This document shows positions 8,956-20,362 of a DNA stretch of 64,000 bases, one piece after another. The notes under the pieces are model-generated. The model was not told the origin of the DNA. It did no database searches and saw only the letters and a list, made by a program, of their open reading frames with translations. Each line of letters begins with the position of its first letter. The stretch's first letter is position 1. Made by a program: the position numbers and the translations under genes. The DNA comes from Nansenia antarctica (taxonomy: Eukaryota > Chordata > Actinopteri > Argentiniformes > Microstomatidae), in NCBI GenBank assembly GCA_963989245.1, contig OZ022345.1:39547144-39611143 (forward strand), in the 5' to 3' direction.

Positions 8956-11275
8956 GTCTGAAATATTTATACTGCTTAATATGCTGAAAATATGCTATAA
9001 GGTGTACTTTTCTTACAACCCACCTTCTGTTGCCGTATCTGCTAAACAGATGCTAGTCCAACTTTTAACTGCGTCAACTGTCTACACAGAACATTACAAT
9101 TCAGAACAACGGATTGTTTCAGTGGTATTGTGTATTATTGACTTAAATGTAATCTATGTGTGTGTGTTTTAATTTAAATTTAATTAAAATTTTAATTCAA
9201 TTTTATTTAAATTATTTAAATAATCATAACTAATTAATCACTAACAATCAATTATCACTATTAATTAATATTAATTAATTATTAATAATCATAACTAAAT
9301 AATCATTCAATTCAAATTTAAATTCATTTTAATTTCAATTCAATTCAATCCAAATTTAGTTTAGTTTTAATCTAAATGTTTTTCCCTTATTGTGTATGAA
9401 TGTGTATCACTTAATTGCTCAGTCAATACTAATTATAGTTCAGGTCAACTTTAATTATTAAACTACAAAGGCTGTTCAACACAATTTATCAAATTACAAA
9501 GGCAGGTCACGCTTTCTGATTCACAAAACCCTTGATTGCTCAATCCTCAGATATAAACTGTTCTGCTCTTCTTTAATCAAAAGCTGTGAAAAAGAATTTA
9601 ACTTGAAATAAAAAGATGTAAAATACGAATAGTGACAACAACCTGTAAAGAAATCGATTTATTTTGGAAGGAATAAAATGATTAATTATTAATTACAAGG
9701 TTATTTGAAAGGAATGCATAATTAATTAGACTTAGTCATTAACACTTCATTGATGTAATCCTGTGAAAGAAAACGTTACCATTGGACTATTACAATCTGT
9801 CCACTAGATGGCAGCAAGTTCCTTCCCCAGACCTGTCAATGAAATTTCTCCAAACCACTCTATCCCACTGGTCAATTCACTTTCCTTATCTTTTAGAATA
9901 CGACACAACCCATGCGAAATGAATCCAATTTTATCTGCAAGAAATAAGTAATGTAATTCAGGTTCCTTTCTAAAGGAATGCTTATTATTCCACTTTGTTC
10001 CTTCAGACCTCCCCTCTTCCCAGGGCGCAGTCTCAGGCTGGAACCCTTTCCGCTGAGGTCCTTTCCAAAGGACATCTCATCTCAGCCTCTCTGCTTCCCA
10101 GGCGTCTCCTTTTCAGAGCCCTGATCACAGAAAGCACCACTCGCCTACTAGCTGTACGTCGCTTTCAGCTTATGGTGGCCTGACTGTACATTGAGCTGAG
10201 CGCTACTGCCATATCATATGGCCTTACGTTCTTGAGCGACCCAACCGGCCGGTGACCCAGTCGATAGCGACCCCCTGCCAATGTATAACACTGGCCCTGT
10301 AGCGGTGATTAGCCGCCCAGGTGGGAACCGACGGTCTGATCCCTAGCCCACTTTGCTATGGGTCTAGAAACTTTGACCGTTTACACCAGCCTTGCCTGTT
10401 CACGGGTGTAGCTTCCTCTCACATCCCGCTAGGTGTGGGCTGTCGCCCACGTACCACGCACTGCCCACACACCTACATGCGACAGCTGCGCCGACTAGAC
10501 GGTACCACGGTAGTATGTTCATTCATACTTCATCAGACACGGGGGCCTTCAGTTCTCTCCCCAGCACTATAGATTAGTTTTTAACGTGCCCTCGGAACTT
10601 TGCAATTCCACCGCCGCCTGTTTTTGGCTAGGTTCGGGGTGCCTAATCCCCTGCCTAACCAAACCAATCTCATTCTAACATTTTCTAATGCCTTTTTTCC
10701 ACAGCCTCTGTACTTGAACGCCTTGAGCGCTTGCAGGCATAAGGCTCGACGGCACTAAAGTAATTAGCTGACAATGGTCCTCTTGTCTTCTCACAAACAG
10801 GACTATGCTCTTTCAAACTAGGAATTCAGATTCCTTTACACTCATAACAATCCTGTTATACCACACACACGATAAAGTATCGTACAATTACAATAACACA
10901 ATTATCAGACTCTCTTCTGATTTATCACAAGATATCAATATTGCCGACCCATTAACAAAACGTCTTCCGTTAATTTCCTGTCGACAAGCCTACACTTTTC
11001 ATATAGACACTTACTAAAGTTCGTCTTCCTTTAGTACTCTACTGACAGCGCATTCGCAAAACGCGCACTGAAGCAATTCATCCTTTGCTCCACAATACAC
11101 TCGATACTTCTACAATATCGTACAATTACACATTTATGTACAATTACAGATTTCTAAATCCGGCTCTTTAAATTCAATCCAATTGTAATTATCTTATATT
11201 TCTAACAGATACTCAACACAAATCTAAATTCTTTTGTTTACAGCTTTAAGACCATTTAATTACATCAAGGAAGTC
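8956..11275. other. Unresolved ERV 5' flank / leader region
   Basis: No supported gene. 8956-9160 is the leader upstream of gag. 9160-9370 is extremely AT-rich, built from AATT and TTAATTA blocks. 10000-10750 is GC-richer and unique. Nothing matches bases 1-60, so a 5' LTR could not be placed, and no convincing tRNA primer-binding site was recognised. Confidence 0.5.
9801..9815 (+). promoter_or_regulatory. CTCF core motif match, forward
   Basis: CCACTAGATGGCAGC matches the 15-position vertebrate CTCF consensus (CCASYAGRKGGCRSY) at every position. Motif match only; occupancy is unknown. Confidence 0.5.
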
Positions 11276-11474
11276 TGACTGAGAGAGAGAGGGACAGAGA
11301 GACAGAGAGTGAGAGAGGAAGGGAACCAATTTGAGAAAGGCAGAGGGAGAGAGAGAGGGAGATAGAGAGAGAGAGAGAAAGGGAACCAATTTGAGAAAGG
11401 CAGAGGGAGAGAGAGAGAGGGAGGGAGACAGAGAGAGAGAGAGAGAGAGAATGAGAGAAAGGCAGAGGGAGAGG

Positions 11475-11529
<55 letters not shown>

Positions 11530-11620
11530 GCAGAGGGAGAGGGAGAGACAGAGAAAGAGCAGAGAAAGGGGGGGGAAGCAGAAGTCGATGGGTCACAGGC
11601 ACAGAGGGAGAGACAGAGAA
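11276..11620. repeat. GA-rich micro/minisatellite
   Basis: Purine-only GAGAGA tracts alternate with two close copies of a roughly 58-bp unit containing GGGAACCAATTTGAGAAAGG. Open frames through it on both strands are artefacts of composition. Confidence 0.9.
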
Positions 11621-12658
11621 AGGGAGAATGGTACTTACCTCCAGGCGCTGAATGAAGAGATGTAAAAATTGACGGTCACTATAATTACTTATAAGCTATT
11701 AATTAACTCGTGGGCTAGTCTCGCCATTATTTCGTATATATTGGTATCTGTTACTACTAAAAATGAAGAAGAATTCTTGAGCAAATTTAAGACTTGTTTA
11801 TTCAAAAAAGCAGGTTACACAGCATGGCCCCTCAAATGGAGCTGATGGTCCGAATCGGTCACAGGATGGATGTGAAGAAAAATAAAGAGAAAGAGTCCAT
11901 CTACGTAGCGGACTTTATACCCTGTCACTATTATTTCGCTGAGCCAACTAAACAGAGTCCACGTTACTTTAATTTGGTTGAATACAAAGCATACCAGTGA
12001 GTAGGTGAGGCCATTCTCCGTCCTGCAAATAGGATGTCATTGTCTTATTATAATGCAACTCACCCTATGGTCTAATACAATTCCAATGTAACCTATGTTA
12101 TGGCCGTCTTGCTGACTCGACCCCAATGCAATTATCCTCCCATGATGACATTCCATCCTCTGCACATGCATTGTCAAAAGGCCACCGTGTGTCTCTCCCT
12201 ATTTCTCCTAACAGAAACAACACAAACGGACGGTTATCTAGTGAATAGGGGAACGAATCAGATAAATGACAAATATGTTTCTGCCCTCAAGCAAGCCCTG
12301 GATGAGTAAAGAGGGAGTCAAACAGAGTCCCCTACTGTGTTGCTTTCACTACGTGGCCGTTGGGTTGCCATGGCCACGTCATATGAAAATACACTACATC
12401 TTCTCAAGGAAAACCTGGACAGCGACGCCCAGGAGAGTAACTTCTACAGCCTATTGAATACCGCTTGGACCGTCTGGATTTGGTGACCAGCGAATCACCC
12501 AACGACGGGTACCGTGAGTAAGACCAGCAACCTGGGCTCATGTAAAATATGATGCAGCAAGTTTGAAACGTCTTTCAATAGTATGGAAACAGAACTATAG
12601 ATGTTATGGTGGTAATTGAATAATCACAACACACTCAAAGCATAATTAAATTAACGAA
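11621..12658. other. Unresolved intergenic sequence with minus-strand LTR-like signals
   Basis: No gene is supported. On the minus strand there is an AATAAA at 11802-11797 and a perfect splice-donor consensus (GAG then GTAAGTA) with its boundary at 11639/11638. These would fit an R/U5 and leader donor for the retrovirus downstream, but no LTR duplication confirms it. On the plus strand, TGGTGACC at about 12480 resembles the primer-site start of the gypsy element at 40368. Confidence 0.3.
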
Positions 12659-13054
12659 ATGGCAGAAAAGAACGATGATGCGATTGCAAACCAGGATGAA
12701 GCCACAGCTGAAAGGGAGTTTCTCAAACAGATTGCTCGCCGTGGTAAACTTGGTGCGCTCACACGGAAGAGCAATGAAATGCGAGCAATAATGAATAAAA
12801 GCACTTATGACAATTATGAAAAGGAAACAGTTATAAGTCACCTTAGTGTGTTTAATGGCTTGTTGTCGGAATCCTCTCATAGGATCAGCTCTGAAGGTTT
12901 ACATTACTTATACTCACGCATCCAATGTCCTTCCAAACGAGCAGTCTTGGCTCCGTCTCAAACACAACAGCAAAAGTATGTCCAACTTGGCGAAAGTTGC
13001 CCAGTGTTTCCAACTTGCGCGAGTTCTTCAACTTGCGACAGTTTTTCAACTTGA
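12659..13054 (+). CDS. Short gag-like fragment, possibly BEL/Pao-type
   Basis: A 131-residue frame starts with an ATG after a clean stop-containing leader. The first 75 residues are charged and helical: an Arg-rich segment with GKLGALTRKSNEM, then a hydrophobic heptad stretch. That resembles the N-terminal helix of BEL/Pao and related LTR-retrotransposon Gag proteins. After about residue 80 the similarity fades and the reading turns Ser/Cys-rich. No protease or RT follows. It could equally be a chance frame; I hold the family only loosely. Confidence 0.35.
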   Translation: MAEKNDDAIANQDEATAEREFLKQIARRGKLGALTRKSNEMRAIMNKSTYDNYEKETVISHLSVFNGLLSESSHRISSEGLHYLYSRIQCPSKRAVLAPSQTQQQKYVQLGESCPVFPTCASSSTCDSFST

Positions 13055-13540
13055 AAGAAGTGCAGTGAGCAAAACATGTAGGCTAACCACAATACATGAG
13101 GGGGGATAAATAATATAATACATAAACGAATTACTTGTTAACTATTATGTATTCTATGTGCTCTCGTAGTGTATTATTATCGTATTTGCAAATGTAGCTA
13201 TTTCAGCTGCTGAATAGCTTTTAGGCCGCGGCATCTTTGGGGAAAAAGTGGCGCGACTGTGATTTGATTATCCCGTTTATTACGCACTGGAAAACAGCTG
13301 CGCATCGTCGAGTTTTTCTGAAAATTCCTGTTGGCTTGGTGAAGGATGGACATGTGAACATAAGAAGTTCGAACCCTTAAAAAAGAAAATACCCTTTTAT
13401 TTATGCCTCCTCAATTCTGGAAGTCACCAGCCTCCACTGCCGTAGAATGATATGCACCTGCTCCTGAGATGGGTGTGAGCATAACCCTTGTTAAAGTTGT
13501 GGTTACCTCTCAAATGATATCCCTTATCCCTCTCTATAAA
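13055..13540. other. No recognisable feature
   Basis: Unique-looking sequence with no coding frame, repeat or RNA gene that I can support. Confidence 0.5.
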
Positions 13541-13940
13541 TCATTTGTTAATGTTGCCTGGGAGTTCTTGAGTCTTTGCTTTATACACTAACTGTGCCAA
13601 TATAAATTTGAATAAGTCCATGAGCTTTAAGGCATTTGACATTAGGAACAAGTTATTTGTGTGATCACGATATCCGACCTTATGTACAATTCTCATAGCT
13701 TTTTTCTGTAGTGTAATCAATGGGTTTAAAGTGCTTTTATATGCATTTCCCCATATCTCCACACAGTAACTCAAATATGAATAGAATATGTTTTGCCCTG
13801 CACAATACTGCAATACTCCTTGATACTTTGGATCTAACGTATCTTATATGAGATTTCCAACAGAATTTACTGTCTAATATTACTAGTGGGCTTAAAGTGC
13901 AGACTCTCAGCTTTAGGTTAAGGGTATTCACATCCAAATT
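13541..13940 (-). pseudogene. LINE reverse transcriptase 3' fragment (Jockey-group)
   Basis: Two minus-strand frames overlap with a frameshift near 13740-13810. The first reads LDSKFCWKSHI and the second YLSYCVEIWGNAY and LQKKAMRIVHK. This is the post-catalytic thumb region of L2/CR1/Rex1-type RTs. The catalytic FADD region is missing, so it is a dead 5'-truncated copy. Confidence 0.75.
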
Positions 13941-14222
13941 GAAGGAAGGGTTTATGAATTATAGCTCTTTTATATATAATAACCAAAAGTAATTGGACAA
14001 TTGACTCAAAAGCTGTTTCATGGGCCAGTGTGGGCTATTTATTTCTTCATTATTTCTTCATCAATTAAGCAGGTAAAAGGTCTGAGTTGATTCCAAGTGT
14101 GGCATTTGCATTTGGAAGCTGTTGCTGTATACGCACAACATGCAGTCAACAGAGCTCTCAATGCAAGTGAAACAGGCCATCCTTAGGCTGTAAAAACAAA
14201 ACAAAAAATACATCAGAGAGAT
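13941..14222. other. No recognisable feature
   Basis: Moderately AT-rich sequence between the LINE fragment and the TIR element; nothing supportable. Confidence 0.4.
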
Positions 14223-14639
14223 ATGGCGCTTTTCCATCAGCGGCCCGGGTCGCTTCGGCTCGGTTCGGGTCGGGTCGCTTCGGCACGCTTTTGAACAGTT
14301 CTGGTTTTCCACTATACACAACAGACCAGGAACGAGTAGGAGGAGTAGGAGATAGTAGGCGGAGTTACGCGTCATAACAGCGCGCCATGGTGGTGACGTA
14401 TATTTTGGAGCCACAACACAGCCACAACAACAGCGACATGGAGGAACTTGAAGCTATCGTATACTTTTTCCTCGGCATGTGGTATATTATTAACCGTGGT
14501 TTTTTGGAGAGAAAGAGAAAGAGAGAGAGGAAGCTATGTACACATAATAAAGTCATGTTTTTTGAACCCTTAAAACCACTGCCTTCACTTGTCTGCTTTA
14601 TGAACTGTAGTATCATTGTGTGCCGTGTTATTCACGGAC

Positions 14640-16420
14640 AAACACGGTGCCCGGAGGCACCCTTTGCGGGTTAATAACTTCGGTTTACTGTGGGTTAGGA
14701 TAACAATTCCAACGTGTCCGGATAGGGGAGAGGACAGGGAATCTGAAACCATTTGAATGGTGTCGATACGACACTGTTATCACGGTCTATGACACAGCGC
14801 GGAGCGAATTCCCTGGTAGAAATTGTCTGTCCCCCCGCTGATATCCTCCATGACGTGCTGCTGCTTAGAGCAGCGGTGAACTCCCGGTTCATTGAGTTTA
14901 CGGTTAAAAGCATACCTTCTCGGGGTGTCAGCGCGGTGGTTAAGGGCTCAAAATGACCGTATACGGATGGTGAAGTTAGCAAATGAGTATTGTGTTTGTA
15001 CCACCTCCACACCCGGTGTTATTCACGGGCAAAGACGGTAAACAGAGGCACATACAACACCAGAGGAAGCTCCACGAACCACGTTCAACCGCGTTGCACC
15101 ACAAACAAGGGGTTAAACTCGTTTGCAAACTATGCAGTAAAAATGTGGAACGCCCTTCCTATCATCTTAAAGGAGTGCAAAACACTGCCCACCTTCAAAA
15201 CCACTCTCAAAAAACATTTACAGGAGGCTGCAATCCGTAACTGGACCCTCTAAATCAAAAATCAGATTAAAAGACCCGAACTACCCACTGTACATACTTT
15301 GTGTTTTGTCCCCCGCCCCCACCTGTGGTGTATGTCCCCACCTGTCCTACCCGCTGTACATACCTTATGTTTTGTTGTATTGTTCTTCCCATGATGGATG
15401 TATGTTTATCTTGTAGATAGTAATAGTTATTTGTCTGTATTATCTTGTAGATAGTACTAGTTTTTTTTTGTCTGTCTTACATGTAACGATGAATTGAGAA
15501 TCAAGGACCCCAATTGAAATAAGTCAGTGGCTTTCTTGGGTTTTTATCCTGTTAGTTGACCTTGTATGTAATATGTACTTTCATGTACCTACTTCTGCAA
15601 ATCTTCTAATAAAGTTTTCAATCAATCAAAAAAAAAACTTTGCGGGTTAATAACTTCGGTTTACCGTGGGTTAGGATAACAATTCAAACGTGTCCGGATA
15701 GAGGAGAGGACAGGGAATCCAAAACCATTTGAATGGTGTCGATACGACACTGTTATCACGGTCTATGACACAGCGCGGAGCGAATTCCCTGGTAGAAATT
15801 GTCTGTCCCCCCGCTGATATCCTCCATGACGTGCTGCTGCTTAGAGCAGCGGTGAACTCCCGGTTCATTGAGTTTACGGTTAAAAGCATAACTTCTCGGG
15901 GTGTCAGCGCGGTGGTTAAGGGCTCAAAATGACCGTATACCGATGGTGAAGTTAGCAAATGAGTATTGTGTTTGTACCACCTCCACACCCGGTGTTATTC
16001 ACGGGCAAAGACGGTAAACGGAGGCACCCTTTGCGGGTTAATAACTTCGGTTTACCGTGGGTTAGGATAACAATTCAAACGTGTTCGGATAGGGGAGAGG
16101 ACAGGGAATCCAAAACCATTTGAATGGTGTCGATCCTACACTCCTATCACCGTCGACACAGCGCGGAGCAAATTCCCTGGTAAAACGTTTCTCTCCCCCC
16201 GCTGTCAAAGGGAGTTTGAACCAGCAGGCGCGGTGCTGCGAGCAGCAGCGAGTGAACTCCCGGTTCATTGAGTTTACGGTTAAAAGCATAACTTCTCGGG
16301 GTGTCAGCGCGGTGGTTAAGGGCTCAAAATGACCGTATACCGGTGGTGAAGTTAGCAAAGGAGTATTGTGTTTGTACCACCTCCACAGCCGGTGTTATTC
16401 ACGGGCAAACACAGTGGATA
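14640..16420. repeat. Three tandem copies of a ~390-bp unit
   Basis: The units lie at about 14640-15040, 15638-16030 and 16030-16420. Each runs from CTTTGCGGGTTAATAACTTC to a shared end near GTTATTCACGG. Copies 1 and 2 are nearly identical. Copy 3 has diverged in the middle (16135-16255). A LINE tail splits copy 1 from copy 2. Confidence 0.9.
15040..15637 (+). mobile_element. LINE 3' end inserted in the tandem repeat
   Basis: The piece encodes the last residues of a Jockey-group LINE RT (…MWNALPIILKECKTL… ending at the stop near 15253). A 380-bp 3' UTR follows, with AATAAA at 15609 and an A-run at 15629-15637. It interrupts the junction between repeat copies 1 and 2; the uninterrupted junction is visible between copies 2 and 3. 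Confidence 0.8.
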
Positions 16421-16841
16421 ATAACGATTTTTGTGTTATGCTTGTTGTAAATAAAAGTTCTATGATGCATTGAAATGACATTAAACTAAGATAATACGAT
16501 GGTCAGCATAATTTTTCGAATCTTTATTAATAAGCTATTACAGAAACTGTAGTGACATTTTCCAAGAGCGAATGTGGTATTTAAAGATGGCGGTTAGCGA
16601 AAAAAATCTATGAACATGGGATGACGATTTCCATTGACCAATCAACGGTGTGCAGCGTCACACGTCACACGCAGCCTGGCAAAAAGGTTCCGGGTCTAAA
16701 TTTGGTTCCTGGTAAGGAAGGATAAAGAAGCGACCCGAACCGACCCGAGCCGACCCGGGCCGACAAATGGAAAAGCGCCAAAGAAGCAGGCCAGCCCGGG
16801 TCGACCCGGGCTGGCACCGTAGTGGAAAAGGGGCTATAGTG

Positions 16842-17330
16842 GGAACATTAATAGTGGCCAAATTAACAGTTTGGTACATTCTGAGAAAAAATGAACGCAC
16901 TGGTGAGCTCGGCACCACAAAAAGGTCTGGACGTCCATGGAAGACAAGAGTGGTGGATGATCACAGGATCCTTTACATGGTAAAGAAAAACCCCATCGCA
17001 ACATCCAGCCAAGTGAAGAACAGTCTCCAGGAGGTAGGCATATCATTATCCATGTGTACCATAAAAGAAAGACTTCACACAAGCAAATACAGAGGGTTCA
17101 CCACAATAAGCCTCAAGAATAGAAAGGCCAGATTAGACTTTGACAAAAACATCTAAAAAAGCCAGCCCTGTTCTGGAACAGCATTCTTTGGACCGATGGA
17201 AGTAAGATCAGCCTGTACCAGAATGATGGGAAGAAAAAAGTATGGAGAAGGCTTGGAACGGCTCATGATCCGACGCATACCACATCATCTGTGAAAAAAC
17301 GTGGAGGCAGTGTGATGAACCCGTTACATG
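16842..17330 (+). pseudogene. Tc1/mariner transposase fragment
   Basis: The first frame (to 17156) has the paired HTH region of Tc1 transposases, with a GRP-x-K-T linker. After a frameshift and stop near 17155 the sequence reads the first catalytic region (WTDGSKISLYQNDGKKK) up to about 17325. The remainder of the catalytic domain is missing; a LINE begins directly after. Confidence 0.8.
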
Positions 17331-17352
17331 TGATGGACATGCATGGACATGC

Positions 17353-18390
17353 ATGAGAGGTAAACAGACTGTTTAAGAGGCAGAATCCCCGGAAGGCAGC
17401 TGGTCCGGATTCCGTCTCTCCCTCTGTCCTGAAGCACTGCGCCGACCAGCTGGCCCCGGTGTTTACCCACATCTTCAACGCCTCGCTGGAGCTGTGTCAC
17501 GTCCCAGCATGCTTCAAGGCATCAACCATCATCCCCGTCCCCAAGTAGGCCAAGGTCACAGGCCTCAACAACTACAGACCCGTCGCTCTGACCTCTGTCG
17601 TCATGAAGGTCCTGGAGCGCCTTGTCCTGGCCTACCTGAAGCTCATCACGGATCCTGTGCTGGACCCCCTGCAGTTCGCGTACAGAGCCAATAGATCCAC
17701 GGAGGACGCCGTGAACATGGCTCTGCACTACGTACTAGAACACCTAGACACTGCAGGCAACTACGCCAGGATCCTGTTCGTGGACTTCAGCTCGGCCTTC
17801 AACACGATCCTCCCACACATCCTAGAGCACCAGCTATCCCTGCTGCAGGTGCCGGACTCCACCTGCAGGTGGATCACGGACTTCCTGACTGACAGGTCTC
17901 AGCGGGTGAAGCTGGGGAAGAGCATTTCCAGCTCCAGGTCCACCAGCACGGGCTCCCCGCAGGGCTGCGTCCTGTCTCCAGCACTATTCTCCCTTTACAC
18001 CAACAGCTGTGTCTCCCGCCACCCCTTGGTCAAGCTCCTGAAGTTTGCAGACGACACCACCCTGGTGGGCCTCATCTCCGGGGGGGACGAATCTGCCTAC
18101 AGGGGTGAGATCGAGGGGCTGCAGAGCTGGTGCAGTTTAAACAATCTGGAGCTCAATGCTCTGAAAACAGTGGAGATGGTGGTGGACTTCCGTAGGAAAG
18201 CAGCCCTGCCCCCTCCCATCACGCTGGGAGGTACCCCGGTGGCCTCCGTGGAGTCATGCCGCTTTCTAGGCATGACCATCTCCCGGGACCTCAAGTGGGA
18301 GCGGAACACCGAGGCCCTCACGAAGAAGGCCCAGAAGAGGATGTTCTTCCTCCGGCAGCTGAGGAAACTCAGGCTGCCGAGGTCCATGAT
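17353..18390 (+). pseudogene. LINE reverse transcriptase (L2/Rex1-like), truncated
   Basis: The RT reading starts with [16 protein letters not shown] and has [44 protein letters not shown] and the catalytic FADDT at about 18045. An in-frame TAG at 17546-17548 breaks it. It then runs in frame to about 18390, where it joins a Ty3/gypsy pol. The 5' endonuclease and the 3' end are absent. Codon composition is GC-rich, unlike the AT-rich flanks. Confidence 0.88.
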
Positions 18391-19591
18391 GGTCATGTGT
18401 GACCACCTATACGACGATATGTGTGACAAGTGGATGAAGCGTACATCCAACCCGCAGCCTTACATCAACCTCTCCCTCACCGTCGAACGTGAGGATTACA
18501 GAGCACTGGGATTTGACCTCCTGAAATGCACCCGCGCAGTGACCCTGCCTGCCATGGCCGACACGGGCTGCCAGAGCTGCCTGATCGGTATCAGGGTCGC
18601 CCAACAAATGGGGTTGAGTACGGAGGACCTCATTCCCGTATCCATGACCCTGAGGGCGGCGAACAACGAGGGAATTCGAATTCTTGGTGCCGCGGTGGTC
18701 AGGTTCGCCGGTGACAGCAACGACGCTCGGAGGTTGGAGACACGCCAAATTGCGTACGTGACGGACACTTCAGACCGCATATTCCTCTCCCGCTCAGCCT
18801 GCGTGGATCTGGGCATGATCTCGGACAGGTTCCCAACACTTGGGGAGGTGAATCTGGCGGCCTCAGAACTATGTGACTGCCCACGGCGTGCAGAGCCGCC
18901 AGCCAGGTCAACCACGCTCCCCATGCCGGCGACCGAAGCTAACAGGGAAGCTCTACGCGAGCACTTACTCAAAACGTACGCCCAGAGCACATTCAATACG
19001 TGCCCCCACCAGCCCCTACCAAGGATGTCAGGCCCGCCGCTCCGTCTCATGCTTGATGAGAATGCGACACCAGTTGCCCATCACACCCCCATCCCCGTGG
19101 CCATACACTGGCAGGATGAGGTGAAGGCAGGCCTCGACCAGGACATTCGCCTTGGCGTATTAGAGGAGGTACCTGTCGGTACACCGGTGACGTGGTGTCA
19201 CCGCATGGTGATCTGTGCGAAGAAGAACGGCAAACCACGCCGCACAGTCGACTTCCAAGCACTCAACAAGCATGCGTTCCGCGAAACCCACCACACACAG
19301 TCCCCTTTCCACCAGGCGAGACGTGTACCCAGCGGGAAACGCAAGACTGTGTTCGACGCGTGGAACGGTTATCACAGCGTCCCACTGCATGACGATGACC
19401 GCCACAAGACGACATTCATCACTCCATGGGGGCGCTACCGGTACCGCTCAGCCCCGCAAGGGTATATGGCGTCGGGAGACGGTTACTCACGAAGGTACGA
19501 CGAAGTGGTCGCAGACATCGGCAGCAAGACCAAATGCGTGGATGACACACTGCTGTGGGCTGACACGATCGAGGAGAGTTACTTCCAGGCA
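18391..19591 (+). CDS. Ty3/gypsy pol part 1: protease and N-terminal RT
   Basis: The frame is continuous with the upstream LINE from 17603. From about 18391 it reads a retropepsin (A-D-T-G-C-Q at roughly 18556) and a Ty3-type RT: PVAIHWQDEV region, a T-V-D-F-Q-A-L-N block, and the catalytic box CVDD at about 19537 in place of the usual YxDD. The frame is cut at 19590 by a hAT insertion and resumes at 21960. No gag was found upstream, where the LINE now lies. It is an incomplete, interrupted element. The protein would have been an LTR-retrotransposon polyprotein. Confidence 0.85.
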
Positions 19592-20261
19592 GGGGTGAAA
19601 GTGGTTTGAGTTTCTTACAGGAACTACTAGGCTACTACCCCAACCTTCATCCTTTCATATTGTTCTCCTCCAGCTTCATGCATCCCTGAACACACACATC
19701 GTGGTGTTGGTGTCGAAATTAGAAACACTTTAGGGCTGCCAAGTTTCACCAAAAGTTTGGAGTGAGAGTTTTTGGTGGTGGAGCGACCCAAAACTGTGCA
19801 CGTCTTGGTAGCGGCGGCCCCTCTCTCCCACACAATTATTTGTGCTAGTTTCCTGCAATTTTAAACCAGCACAAGAAATGAAAATAATTGGAACATTTGA
19901 TAAAACAAGAGAAGTTCAGATAATATATCTTAAGTCTTAATAAACAAATACAGTAGCCTACAGAGTCTAAAACAAAATTGGGCCTCATCAAGTGAACTCA
20001 ACCCCTTGGTCAGCAGCAGAAAGACCCTTGGTCATCATCTTATATACAGTGCATTGCTCATAGATGGCTATCATGTTATACAGTACATACCAGGGTTTTT
20101 CCTGGGTCAGTGCGCCCACATTTTCTTTGAGGGACCCCCAATTGTTGTATTTGTATTGTAAATTGTAATTATTAATAATAATAATAATAATAATAGGATG
20201 CGATTTGAAAGTACCAGTAGGCTACCAGATACGTATGTACATATTTTGCTACCAGGGTTGC

Positions 20262-20362
20262 CAGATGGAATTGACAATTTCCAGCCCAACCAGTCTAAAA
20301 GCTGCCGAATCCACCCGTCCAGTGTGACCAAAAGTAGCCCAATCTGGCAACACGGCTTGCTT
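20262..20362 (+). repeat. Short palindromic MITE, copy 1
   Basis: Starts AGGGTTGCCAGATGGAATTG and ends CAATCTGGCAACACGG. It lies within the hAT element. Confidence 0.7.

Larger units (their letters stand above)
14223..16790. mobile_element. GC-rich TIR DNA transposon, non-autonomous, with internal tandem repeat
   Basis: The left end (14223-14276) reads GGCGCTTTTCCAT, then runs of CGGGTCG. The right end (about 16735-16790) is its inverted complement, finishing AAATGGAAAAGCGCC. The inverted arms are about 55 bp. Between them there is no transposase, only a three-copy 390-bp repeat and an inserted LINE 3' end. A second palindromic GC block, with GTAGTGGAAAAGGGGC, follows at 16795-16840. I could not define a target-site duplication, so the superfamily is open. 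Confidence 0.65.

Noticed and set aside
10260..10290. Possible retroviral primer-binding site (CCCCCTGCCA, minus strand TGGCAGGGGG)
   Set aside because: Does not match a tRNA end that I can identify and no LTR boundary lies next to it.
11246..11651. Arg/Glu- or Ser/Leu-rich peptides
   Set aside because: Simple translation of the GA repeat.
11794..11850. Similarity of GCATGGCCCCTCAAATGGAG to bases 56-80 as a second LTR copy
   Set aside because: Only about 15 bases agree, with gaps; not above chance in this window.
18097..19405. Minus-strand frames opposite LINE/gypsy
   Set aside because: GC-rich antisense shadows of the plus-strand RT and protease.
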